Made by a program: the position numbers and the translations under genes
Notes under the pieces: model-generated
What the model saw: the letters and a program-made list of their open reading frames with translations, nothing else
Told to the model about the DNA's origin: nothing
Database searches by the model: none
Part shown: piece by piece, positions 7,344 to 15,494 of the stretch
Layout: the number at the start of each line of letters is the position of its first letter
Position numbering within the stretch: the first letter of the stretch is position 1
Assembly: GCA_019115145.1 (NCBI GenBank)
Contig: DXED01000013.1
Coordinates: forward strand, 1-64,000
Direction: 5' to 3'
Length of the DNA stretch: 64,000 bases
Source of the DNA: Claveliimonas intestinigallinarum
Lineage (GTDB): Bacteria > Bacillota > Clostridia > Lachnospirales > Lachnospiraceae

Positions 7344-8805
7344 CTTTCACCCATTTTTCTGGCTCTACATCCATAAATCTTGCTCTCACGAACCGCTCCT
7401 TCTGATCGTAGGGTACTGTACAGTCAAAAATCGTCTTGCAGGCAATACCGTGATCCCTGATACTCGCCGAACAGGACGGGTCATTGGAGGGATCCAGCGG
7501 ATGGCAGCGGACTCCTGGTATGGTAATGATGTCCGCATCTCCCTGAAACCTGGTGTTCATAGCCCAGAGCACATCATTGATGTCAAAGCAGTCCACATCC
7601 TCGTCCACAATGAACACATGCTTCAGTTCACTGAAGGCGGAGAAAGCAAGGAGAGCCGCCTGTCTCTGCCTTCCCTCATCACTTGGCGAGAGCTTCTGAA
7701 ACTGGAGGACAGCCATATATTTTCCACCTCCCGGAGAAGCGCAGTACACATTCTTCAGCCTTCCCGGCATGGCCTTCTCGATCATGCCGTAAATGCTGGC
7801 CTCTGTGGGGATGCCCGCCATGGACACGTGCTCCTCGCTGGGTCCAATGCAGGTCTGCATGATGGGATCCTTCCTGTGGGTCACGGCTGTCACCTTAATG
7901 AGCCAGCACTGGTCGCTGGCAGGGCCTGTGTAGCCCGGGAACTCCGGCATGGCATACCCGGTGTGACTGTTCTGGTCTTCCTGCACGCGGACATTTGGGA
8001 TAACCTCTCCCTCGATGACATACTCTGCGTTGGCGATGGCCTTCTCGCTGACAGTCAGACAGCTGCACAGCTCTACCGGCTCTTTTCTCAGCGCACCCGC
8101 CACTGCCAGCTCATCGTAGCCCAGGGGCGTTGTGGGGGGCTCAAAGCAGGAGCCTATCTCTATGGCAGGATCCACTCCGATGCTGATGGAGATGGGGAGC
8201 TTCTGTCCCAGCTGCTCCGCCCGCTCGGCCATGGCCCCGATATGCCTTGCCCCCGGTGTGAAGAAGATGGACAGCTCGTCCTTTCCCTGGATGCACAATC
8301 TGTGAATTGTCACATCGCTGCGGCCTGTGTCCGGATGTGTGGCATAGCACATCCCCAGTGTAATGTATGGCCCTGCGTCGTCCGGCGTGTTGGTGGGTGC
8401 GGGTACTAATTTGTACAGGTCAAAGTCCGGGTCTGAGGCTCTGTGCACCACCTCCTGACAGGGTGCCGGTCCCTCTTTCACCACCGGCGGCACAGGATTA
8501 TCCACGCTGTGCCATAACATTTTCCCCAAATCCTCAGGTTTTCCTCCTAGAAGGGCGGCCACTCTCTTTCTGCTGGCCAGCACGCCGATGGCCACTCTTG
8601 CTCCCGGATGTCCCTTCACATTATTAAATATCATGGCAGGGCCTTCCTTTGTAGGGCGCATCACAGTCCCTCCTGCTCCCACATGTCTGTACACGCCGGA
8701 GAGTTCGGCCATGGGCTCTACTTCCACATCTGTCTCGATCAGCTGTCCCGGTATGGATTTCAGAAGCGCCAGCGCGCTGCGAAGATCGTTTACTTTATTT
8801 TCCAT
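7333..8805 (-). CDS. UbiD-family prenyl-FMN-dependent aromatic acid decarboxylase (LpdC-like)
   Basis: A 490-residue UbiD homologue, the same length as LpdC gallate decarboxylase and AroY protocatechuate decarboxylase. Arg169 in TIHRLCI and acidic residues in YVIEGEVIP (about 261-270) and PEFPGYTG (about 288) correspond to the region of the catalytic Glu-Arg-Glu network. With UbiX and LpdD behind it and a divergent LysR regulator in front, the operon most likely performs non-oxidative decarboxylation of a phenolic acid such as gallate, protocatechuate or 4-hydroxybenzoate; the substrate is inferred only. Its promoter is at 8847-8875. Confidence 0.88.
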   Translation of the reverse strand: MENKVNDLRSALALLKSIPGQLIETDVEVEPMAELSGVYRHVGAGGTVMRPTKEGPAMIFNNVKGHPGARVAIGVLASRKRVAALLGGKPEDLGKMLWHSVDNPVPPVVKEGPAPCQEVVHRASDPDFDLYKLVPAPTNTPDDAGPYITLGMCYATHPDTGRSDVTIHRLCIQGKDELSIFFTPGARHIGAMAERAEQLGQKLPISISIGVDPAIEIGSCFEPPTTPLGYDELAVAGALRKEPVELCSCLTVSEKAIANAEYVIEGEVIPNVRVQEDQNSHTGYAMPEFPGYTGPASDQCWLIKVTAVTHRKDPIMQTCIGPSEEHVSMAGIPTEASIYGMIEKAMPGRLKNVYCASPGGGKYMAVLQFQKLSPSDEGRQRQAALLAFSAFSELKHVFIVDEDVDCFDINDVLWAMNTRFQGDADIITIPGVRCHPLDPSNDPSCSASIRDHGIACKTIFDCTVPYDQKERFVRARFMDVEPEKWVKDAK

Positions 8806-8846
8806 TCCATTTCCTCCTGTTCATCCTGCATTTAATTTCCAGCTCT

Positions 8847-8875
8847 ATTTTATCTGCTTTTCTGTATCCTATCAA
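8847..8875 (-). promoter_or_regulatory. promoter of the ubiD operon
   Basis: Minus-strand TTGATA (8870-8875) and TAAAAT (8847-8852) with a 17-nt spacer, just downstream of the LysR-type site at 8896-8910. Confidence 0.65.
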
Positions 8876-8895
8876 TTCAATTTGTGGTACAATTA

Positions 8896-8910
8896 ATTCC
8901 AAAACGGAAT
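8896..8910. promoter_or_regulatory. LysR-type operator between lysR and ubiD
   Basis: ATTCC-AAAAC-GGAAT is a 5-bp inverted repeat containing the T-N11-A pattern of LysR binding sites (T8897, A8909). It lies about 20 bp upstream of the ubiD operon -35 box, the normal activator position, and about 46 bp before the lysR start. Confidence 0.6.
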
Positions 8911-8956
8911 GAATAATTTTATGCATATACATTTACACAGATAGAGGAGAATTTTC

Positions 8957-9886
8957 ATGACCTTTGATCAGATCCAAGATTTTATTGCGGTTGTAGAAAA
9001 TAATACATTTTTTGAGGCAGCTGAAAAGCTCCACATCACCCAGTCCGCTCTCTCCAAACAGATCATGAAGCTGGAAAAAGAGCTGGATGTAAAGCTTCTC
9101 GACAGAAGCCGCCGCAGGGCATCTGTCACTGAGGCAGGTAAGATTTTCTATCAGGACTGTCTCAGGCTTTCGGATGAATATAAAAATTCGTTGGAGCACC
9201 TGGCTCCCTACCGCCACCTGAAAGAGCAGACATTGTGTCTTGGCACGCTCCCCATTCTTCCACAGTACCACCTGACTGGCAAATTCAGGGAATTTTCAGA
9301 AAAATACCCTGACATCCGGTTGACTCTCGAGGAGGTGGCGGAGCCAGACCTCCTTCCCGGACTTTTAAACGGGAAATATACTCTGATTATCTCCAGGAAA
9401 AATATGGTGGAGAATTTGCATGCTTCTGTCTTTCCCCTTGCGGATGACCACCTCTTTGCTGTCCTGCCGGACAGTGAGCCACTTTGTCGGAAGCTGGGCT
9501 TCTCGTCAGAGCTTTGCAGGGAGCTTTTTTCCCCATGTCCTTCTCCTCTTTCTCTTGACACTCTGGCGCAGATGCCTCTCATTTTGATGAACTGCTATAC
9601 GTCCGTCTTTCAATTCTGCACCGGGCTTTTCCAGAGCCGCGGCATCTCGCCCACTATTGTCCGCACCGGAAGGGTGGAGTCCATCATAAGCGCCGTCTCC
9701 ATCGGCGAGGGGGTCAGTCTCCTGCCCGGGAGTAATTTTGAAATTTTCCACCATGAAAACGTTCGTCTTGTTCCACTTAAGGAGGATACGGCTATTCCGG
9801 TGGTCATGTGCATGAAAAAGGGCGGACACATCACGCCCGCCCAGGAGAAATTAATTAATTTTTTTCAGAAACACTCTCCGGCTTAA
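8957..9886 (+). CDS. LysR family transcriptional regulator
   Basis: A 309-residue LysR protein. The N-terminal winged helix (residues 1-60) reads FDQIQDFIAVVENNTFFEAA then HITQSALSKQIMKLEKEL, the standard family start. The rest is the type 2 periplasmic-binding-like effector domain. It is transcribed away from the ubiD-ubiX-lpdD operon and is the obvious candidate to sense its aromatic substrate. RBS: GAGGAG, 10 nt upstream. Its stop codon overlaps the stop of the convergent DUF4173-type gene by 4 nt. Confidence 0.92.
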   Translation: MTFDQIQDFIAVVENNTFFEAAEKLHITQSALSKQIMKLEKELDVKLLDRSRRRASVTEAGKIFYQDCLRLSDEYKNSLEHLAPYRHLKEQTLCLGTLPILPQYHLTGKFREFSEKYPDIRLTLEEVAEPDLLPGLLNGKYTLIISRKNMVENLHASVFPLADDHLFAVLPDSEPLCRKLGFSSELCRELFSPCPSPLSLDTLAQMPLILMNCYTSVFQFCTGLFQSRGISPTIVRTGRVESIISAVSIGEGVSLLPGSNFEIFHHENVRLVPLKEDTAIPVVMCMKKGGHITPAQEKLINFFQKHSPA

Positions 9887-11409
9887 TCCTCTCCACCTTC
9901 GTGATCCACATCCCGGGGTGAGAGCCTGGATGCCTTCCACACGGAAAAGTTGTATTCTCTTGGACTTCTTCTGTCCATGTCCTGCTGTGCCCGCCTGAAA
10001 TACTGCCAATGAATATTTTGCACCATTCTCTCTGTGTAAAGTCCGTCTGAGTAGTCCAGTTCTCCCACATTAATTTCTGCCAGAGCCGGCGCCGCGTCAT
10101 AGGAGGATGTGTCCAGCATATAGACCGCATCAGCAGCGGTCATCTGTTCCATCGTACGGATATTGTAGGATGCAGCCAGATAATCCGGATGCAAAAAGGA
10201 CAGCAGGATATATCCGCAGGAGACGGTAGCTGTCACAAATCTGAATAACGAAAAATTTTCTTTATAAACAAAAATCACTACTCCCATCATCATGACCATA
10301 TTTAGTATCAAAAACCAGAGCACAAGAATTCGAAGAAATGTCATGTGATACACACGCACATACATGAACATTCTGTACATGGCAGATACATTCATGATAA
10401 AGGTACATCCGCATATGATCGTCAGTATAATCTTTAAAATTCTGTTTTTCTGAAATGCATATACAACCGAAATAACAAGGATGAGATTGATGATGCCCAC
10501 AAAAAGCAGCTGCCAGAATCCCTCCCGGGCATAGCTCGCGTATGTAACGCCATCCGGAAGTCCGCCCTCATTTTTCAAAAAAAGAACATAAATCTGGACG
10601 CAGCAGTACAGTACGTATACAGCAGCCAGGATTGCAGTAAAGGTGATGCCTGTGACCGCCTCGTAATTTTTCTTTTCCCTCTCCTTTTTCCTGCATCCTC
10701 CGGATGCAAAGGCGCAGAAGACGCCATAGATAAGCAGCACACCAAAGAGGGTCATGCACACCATTCCCACAACAGAGCTGATATTCAGGTTTTCCGGCAT
10801 CCGGAAAATCTGTTCAAAAATACCTGCAAACACCCGGTCTGAGCTTGCAAGGAGCGGAAAGATGACCACAAGCAGAAGAGCCGCGATCGCAATCCCTGTC
10901 ACCACGGAGCTCATTTTCTCCTTTCTCTTCCTTTCCTGATCACTTTCCTCCCCCATTTTCTCCATCATTTCCACACTTCCCTTTCTCCAGGTCTTGATGT
11001 GAAAGATATGAAAGGAATAGAGCACAGTCTTGACTCCCATGACCAGGATCGCTCTCAGGTAAGCAGAAAACTGCCACTCCTCATCTCCACAGAAGCAGCG
11101 GATCATTCCCGCCATAAAGAGGAGCATGATCCCCGTCCAGTTAAAAACCACGAGAAATCCCGAGTCCGTCATCACTGTGGAAACTCCAAGAAGGAGAATT
11201 CCCAGGCCATAGGGGAAAAATTCTCTCCTGCAGGACATCCCCAGTCTGTCAAAAAAGAGAAATGCAATTCCCACTGTCATGACCGCATGCAGTAAAAAAG
11301 CCATTCCGTTTAGATTTTTATAACAAAAGGCAGTAAACAGGACTCCATATAAAAGACTCATTCCTGCAAAATACCGATTATTTTCTACAAATTTACCTGC
11401 TTCGTCCAT
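9883..11409 (-). CDS. DUF4173/DUF4153-type multi-span membrane protein
   Basis: A 508-residue membrane protein with about 11-12 hydrophobic spans and a soluble C-terminal region of about 100 residues (IRTMEQMTAADAVYMLDTSSYDAAP), matching the DUF4173/DUF4153 pattern; no enzymatic motif is visible. I chose ATG 11409, which follows the stop of the HTH gene by 4 nt and has GGAG at the right distance. A longer frame to 11448 would overlap that gene. It ends the DUF2975-HTH-DUF4173 unit, whose function is unknown. Confidence 0.75.
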   Translation of the reverse strand: MDEAGKFVENNRYFAGMSLLYGVLFTAFCYKNLNGMAFLLHAVMTVGIAFLFFDRLGMSCRREFFPYGLGILLLGVSTVMTDSGFLVVFNWTGIMLLFMAGMIRCFCGDEEWQFSAYLRAILVMGVKTVLYSFHIFHIKTWRKGSVEMMEKMGEESDQERKRKEKMSSVVTGIAIAALLLVVIFPLLASSDRVFAGIFEQIFRMPENLNISSVVGMVCMTLFGVLLIYGVFCAFASGGCRKKEREKKNYEAVTGITFTAILAAVYVLYCCVQIYVLFLKNEGGLPDGVTYASYAREGFWQLLFVGIINLILVISVVYAFQKNRILKIILTIICGCTFIMNVSAMYRMFMYVRVYHMTFLRILVLWFLILNMVMMMGVVIFVYKENFSLFRFVTATVSCGYILLSFLHPDYLAASYNIRTMEQMTAADAVYMLDTSSYDAAPALAEINVGELDYSDGLYTERMVQNIHWQYFRRAQQDMDRRSPREYNFSVWKASRLSPRDVDHEGGED

Positions 11410-11413
11410 TCTT

Positions 11414-11641
11414 TTACTCCACCTCCTGCTCTTCTTCGTCCGGGACATATTTCAGAATATCTCCCGGCTGGCAGCCAAGCTCTCTGCATAGGGCATCCAG
11501 TGTTGTAAATCTGACTGCCTTTGCCTTGTTATTTTTCAGGATAGACAGGTTTGCCATGGTAATATCTATCCTCTCAGACAGCTCCTTGACTCCCATCTTT
11601 CTCTGTGCCATGACCACATCCAAATCGATCACGATCGCCAT
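11414..11641 (-). CDS. Cro/CI-type helix-turn-helix regulator (YozG-like)
   Basis: A 75-residue protein consisting almost only of an XRE helix-turn-helix: MAQRKMGVKELSERIDI, then NLSILKNNKAKAVRFTTLDALCRELGCQPGDIL, with an acidic tail. This short XRE class is usually encoded beside DUF2975 membrane proteins. The ATG at 11641 has a clear GGAGG upstream; the frame extends further 5' without ribosome-binding support. It sits between DUF2975 (35 nt upstream) and the DUF4173-type gene (4 nt downstream). Confidence 0.88.
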   Translation of the reverse strand: MAIVIDLDVVMAQRKMGVKELSERIDITMANLSILKNNKAKAVRFTTLDALCRELGCQPGDILKYVPDEEEQEVE

Positions 11642-11676
11642 TTTTTGCCACCTCCTGCTGCTTATTCTCCGTTTCA

Positions 11677-12129
11677 TTATATAGTCAGGTCATTTTCCTC
11701 CTTATACCGGACCGCCTCATCGAAGACCTGTGACAGAACCTGGCTGAACAGCGCTGCCACGAAAAAGATAACCACAATCACCACGGTCGCAATAGTGGGC
11801 ACAAAGAACATTTCAACAAGAAACGCCGCTGAGATACAGAGACTGAAGCCTGTCATCAGTCGCAGGCTCTTCACGTTCGCATACACAAAGCAGGAGCCGT
11901 TTACCACAGTCCTCATCATCTTCCGAAGCTGCCCCACAATCAATATTCCGAATATTCCGGAAACTGCCAGCGTAAGCAGCATGGGAACATACTGCTCCAG
12001 TATAACAGCCTCATAGTACCTTCCCGCCAGCTTCAGCGTCCACGGAAGCGTCACCACAACTACAATTCCCGAATAAAACATAAAATCCAGAATCAGCTTT
12101 GTGGCCCTGACAATCTTTTCATTTTTCAT
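11677..12129 (-). CDS. DUF2975 family membrane protein
   Basis: A 150-residue protein with four predicted membrane segments, near residues 10-30, 45-65, 85-110 and 115-135. The pattern of length, topology and a following short XRE regulator is that of DUF2975. ATG 12129 follows GGGAG at 10 nt. An upstream ATG at 12174 lacks a ribosome-binding site. First gene of the three-gene module; its physiological role is not known. Confidence 0.8.
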   Translation of the reverse strand: MKNEKIVRATKLILDFMFYSGIVVVVTLPWTLKLAGRYYEAVILEQYVPMLLTLAVSGIFGILIVGQLRKMMRTVVNGSCFVYANVKSLRLMTGFSLCISAAFLVEMFFVPTIATVVIVVIFFVAALFSQVLSQVFDEAVRYKEENDLTI

Positions 12130-12297
12130 ACGTCTATCTCTCCCTTCCACATTTCTTTTTATCTTGATTTCCATTTTGACCTGTTACTTTCTAAGAGGAA
12201 TATAACACATGATAGATTGAATTTCAATATTTATTTATTGTTTATCAATAAATTTTAGTTTCAATTGTAGATTAATTGCAACAATACAGGGGAGATG

Positions 12298-12371
12298 ATA
12301 CACAATAGGGCAGGGGTAACTGCAATTGGGGACGTAATATTTTTGCAAAATATTACGTCCCCAATTGCAGT
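12298..12371. repeat. palindromic repeat element, copy 1
   Basis: Starts with ATACACAATA (12298-12307), then CAGGGGTAA, then a perfect 25-bp inverted repeat (12319-12343 with 12347-12371) around a 3-nt centre; the core is GGGGACGTAATATTTT. It is homologous to copy 2 at 45625-45690: the 10-bp head is identical and the head-to-core distance (33 bp) is the same in both. It resembles REP/MITE-like hairpins mobilised by IS200-type (REP-associated) tyrosine transposases. No such transposase is in the window. It lies 46 bp before the C_GCAxxG_C_C gene. Confidence 0.75.
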
Positions 12372-12393
12372 TTTTCCCCCTCCGTCCTATAAT
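12365..12393 (+). promoter_or_regulatory. possible promoter of the C_GCAxxG_C_C gene
   Basis: A perfect TATAAT at 12388-12393 is 17 nt downstream of a weak TTGCAG (12365-12370), which lies inside the right arm of the palindromic element. If used, the inserted element supplies the -35 region. Confidence 0.45.
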
Positions 12394-12416
12394 ATCTACA
12401 AAAGGAGGTTTTTTCT

Positions 12417-12884
12417 ATGAATACATCGATCGATATGGAGAAATTGAGGGAAGATGCCGTACATATTTTCAACTCCGGCTTCACCTGTTCAGAGTCTGTT
12501 ATCTACGCTATCAAGAAAAATTTTGAGCTTGAGATGTCTGACGACGCGATTGCCATAAGCTCCGGATTTCCGTGGGGGCTCGGCGGAGCGGGCTGCATCT
12601 GCGGCGCTCTGGCTGGCGGAACCATGTGCATCGGCTACTTTTACGGGCGCACAGAGCCGGGAGATCCCCGCAATCAGCTCTGCTTCAAGCTCTGCAATGA
12701 ACTCCATGACTTTTTTAAAGAAAATTACGGAGCCGCCTGCTGCCGTGTGCTGACTAGGGGAATGGAAAAGCAGTCTCCTGAGAGAAAGGCACACTGCACA
12801 AAGATGGTTTCCGGAACGGTTGTAAAGACTGCGGAAATCATTCTGGCAAACCTGAAGGACAGCAGGTTTCAGGACGTCTGTTAG
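12417..12884 (+). CDS. C_GCAxxG_C_C family probable redox protein
   Basis: A 155-residue protein of the small cysteine-rich family named for its conserved pattern. Visible cysteines: FTCSESV near 27, GAGCICGALAGG near 59-68, then QLCFKLCNEL, GAACCRVL and AHCTKMV. The family is frequent in anaerobes and assumed to bind a metal or act in redox chemistry; no activity is established. RBS AAAGGAGG precedes the ATG. It is a plus-strand single gene facing the end of gyrA across a bidirectional terminator. Confidence 0.85.
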   Translation: MNTSIDMEKLREDAVHIFNSGFTCSESVIYAIKKNFELEMSDDAIAISSGFPWGLGGAGCICGALAGGTMCIGYFYGRTEPGDPRNQLCFKLCNELHDFFKENYGAACCRVLTRGMEKQSPERKAHCTKMVSGTVVKTAEIILANLKDSRFQDVC

Positions 12885-12900
12885 TCAGACACGCAAATAT

Positions 12901-12943
12901 AAAGGACTGGCACGATCAATTCCCAATGCTGTGCCAGTCCTTT
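12901..12943. terminator. bidirectional terminator between C_GCAxxG_C_C gene and gyrA
   Basis: Perfect 13-bp stem AAAGGACTGGCAC (12901-12913) / GTGCCAGTCCTTT (12931-12943) between two converging genes; the A and T ends of the stem give U-rich tails in both directions. Confidence 0.75.
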
Positions 12944-12996
12944 CATTTGTCTATTTCAGAGCTGTTTTTACAAATTGTTCTAGTAACTGCTCGCTC

Positions 12997-15480
12997 TTAC
13001 TCATTTTCCTGCTCTTCAGTCGTCTCCTCTTCCTCCTCGTCGCCCTGTCTCACTTTCGCGATGCTGGCAACCTTATCATTTTCCTGTAAATTTATTAATT
13101 TTACACCTGAGGTTATTCTTCCAAGTATGGAGATGCTGCTGCACTTCATGCGGATCACGATTCCCTCTGTGTTGATGATCATGATCTCGTCCTCTTCATC
13201 CACAGCCTTTATGCCTACCACATTTCCGGTCTTCTCTGTGATCTTGTAGCACTTGACACCCTTTCCACCTCTGTTCTGGGGAGAAAATTCCTCCATAGCC
13301 GTGCGCTTGCCCATGCCCTTCTCAGACACGATGAGAAGGTGGCTTCCCTGGGAGTCAAGCTGCATGCCGATCACCTCGTCGTGGTCAGTCAGGTTCATTC
13401 CCCTCACGCCCATGGAGGTTCTTCCTGTGGGCCGCACATCTGTCTCATGGAAGCGGATGCACTGTCCGTACCTGGTGGCCAGGATGATATCCTTCTTGTC
13501 ATCCGTGTATTTTACTTCGATCAGCTCGTCGTCATCCCGAAGCGTGATAGCCGCAAGCCCTGTCTTTCTCACATTGGCATATTCTTTGATAGGTGTCTTC
13601 TTCACAAGCCCTCTCCTTGTGGCCATGAAGAGGTACTCACCATCCCTGTACTCGTCAATCGGGATGACGGCCGTGATCTTCTCCTCCGGCTGAAGCTGCA
13701 GAAGATTGATAATGGCGGTTCCCCTTGCTGTCCTTCCCGCCTCCGGTATCTCATATCCCTTGATCCTGTACACACGTCCTGTGCTGGTAAAGAACATGAT
13801 ATAGTGGTGGGTGTTGGTCATAAAGAGCTCCTCCACATAGTCGGAATCAATGGTCTGCATGCCCTTGATGCCCTTTCCTCCTCTGTGCTGGGATTTGAAC
13901 GTGTCCTCAGACATTCTCTTGATATAGCCAAGCTTTGTCATGGTAATGACCACATTTTCCCTTGGAATTAAATCCTCCATGGAGATGTCAAAAGCGTCGT
14001 ATCCGATCTTTGTCCTTCTGTCATCCCCGTATTTCTCCTTGATAACCAGGATTTCCTCCTTGATGACGCCCAGAAGAACCTTCCGGTCAGCCAGGATCGC
14101 CTTCAACTCGCCGATTCGCTTCATCAGATCATTGTACTCGTTCTCCAGCTTCTCTCTCTCCAGACCTGTCAGAGCCCGCAGACGCATGTCCACGATAGCC
14201 TGAGACTGTGCATCCGAGAGGTCGAAGCGCTTCATCAGCTCCTCCTTGGCTGCCTGCACATTGGCGGAGCTGCGGATGATCTGGATCACCTCATCGATAT
14301 GGTCCAGGGCGATGAGCAGTCCCTTCAGAATGTGGGCTCTCTCCTCCGCCTTATTCAGCTCATATTTTGTCCTTCTCGTCACAACCTCTTCCTGGTGCTG
14401 CAGGTAGTAGTTCAGCATATCCAGAAGGTTCATGACCTTGGGCTCGTTGTTTACAAGAGCCAGCATGATCACGCCAAAGGTGTCCTGGAGCTGTGTGTGC
14501 TTGTAAAGCTGGTTCAGGATCACATTGGCGTTTGCGTCTCTTCTGAGCTCAATGCACACCCTCATGCCCTCACGGCTGGACTGGTCGCTGAGCTCTGTGA
14601 TTCCGTCGATCTTCTTGTCTCTTACCAGCTCAGCGATCTTCTCGATCAGCCTTGCCTTGTTCACCATGTAGGGAAGCTCTGTGACAATGATCCTGCTCTT
14701 GCCGTTCGGCATAGTCTCAATGTCCGTCACAGCCCGCACCCTTATCTTGCCGCGTCCTGTCCTGTAGGCCTCCTCAATGCCTCTTGTCCCCAGGATGGTG
14801 GCACCTGTGGGGAAGTCAGGTCCCTTGATGATCTGCAGGATCTCCTCGATAGTGGTGGTTCCCTTGTCCTCTATCTGATCGTCAATGATCCGCACCACCG
14901 CGTCAATGACCTCCCGCAGATTGTGAGGCGGGATGTTGGTGGCCATTCCAACCGCGATTCCCGAGGTTCCGTTTACAAGGAGATTGGGAAATCTGGAGGG
15001 GAGAACCGTTGGCTCCTTCTCCGTCTCGTCAAAGTTGGGGGTGAAATCCACAGTATCCTTGTTGATATCCGCTGTCAGCTCCATGGAAATCTTGCTCAGG
15101 CGGGCCTCCGTGTACCTCATGGCAGCCGCGCCGTCCCCGTCCACGGATCCAAAGTTTCCGTGTCCGTCCACAAGTGGGTACCTGGTAGACCAGTCCTGGG
15201 CCATATTTACCAGGGCTCCGTAAATGGAGCTGTCCCCATGGGGATGATATTTACCCATAGTGTCTCCGACAATACGGGCACATTTTCTGTGGGGCTTGTC
15301 GGGACCGTTGTTCAGCTCGATCATGGAGTACAGAATTCTCCTCTGCACCGGCTTCAGACCGTCTCTTACATCGGGAAGAGCTCTGGAAGCGATAACACTC
15401 ATGGCGTAGTCGATATAAAATTTCTCCATTCTCTCTTTCAGATCTACTTCCTGGACCTTATCAAAAATATTATCTTCCAT
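12997..15480 (-). CDS. gyrA: DNA gyrase subunit A
   Basis: An 827-residue GyrA, normal length. The catalytic tyrosine lies in AAMRYTEARL (about residue 120). The C-terminal beta-pinwheel carries the GyrA box QHRGGKG and a second, diverged copy QNRGGKG, needed for DNA wrapping. The acidic tail DEEEEETTEEQ is typical. Together with GyrB it introduces negative supercoils, and it is the fluoroquinolone target region. Last gene of the dnaN-S4-recF-gyrB-gyrA operon, 14 nt after gyrB, and transcribed away from oriC. Confidence 0.98.
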   Translation of the reverse strand: MEDNIFDKVQEVDLKERMEKFYIDYAMSVIASRALPDVRDGLKPVQRRILYSMIELNNGPDKPHRKCARIVGDTMGKYHPHGDSSIYGALVNMAQDWSTRYPLVDGHGNFGSVDGDGAAAMRYTEARLSKISMELTADINKDTVDFTPNFDETEKEPTVLPSRFPNLLVNGTSGIAVGMATNIPPHNLREVIDAVVRIIDDQIEDKGTTTIEEILQIIKGPDFPTGATILGTRGIEEAYRTGRGKIRVRAVTDIETMPNGKSRIIVTELPYMVNKARLIEKIAELVRDKKIDGITELSDQSSREGMRVCIELRRDANANVILNQLYKHTQLQDTFGVIMLALVNNEPKVMNLLDMLNYYLQHQEEVVTRRTKYELNKAEERAHILKGLLIALDHIDEVIQIIRSSANVQAAKEELMKRFDLSDAQSQAIVDMRLRALTGLEREKLENEYNDLMKRIGELKAILADRKVLLGVIKEEILVIKEKYGDDRRTKIGYDAFDISMEDLIPRENVVITMTKLGYIKRMSEDTFKSQHRGGKGIKGMQTIDSDYVEELFMTNTHHYIMFFTSTGRVYRIKGYEIPEAGRTARGTAIINLLQLQPEEKITAVIPIDEYRDGEYLFMATRRGLVKKTPIKEYANVRKTGLAAITLRDDDELIEVKYTDDKKDIILATRYGQCIRFHETDVRPTGRTSMGVRGMNLTDHDEVIGMQLDSQGSHLLIVSEKGMGKRTAMEEFSPQNRGGKGVKCYKITEKTGNVVGIKAVDEEDEIMIINTEGIVIRMKCSSISILGRITSGVKLINLQENDKVASIAKVRQGDEEEEETTEEQENE

Positions 15481-15494
15481 TGTCTTCTACCTTT

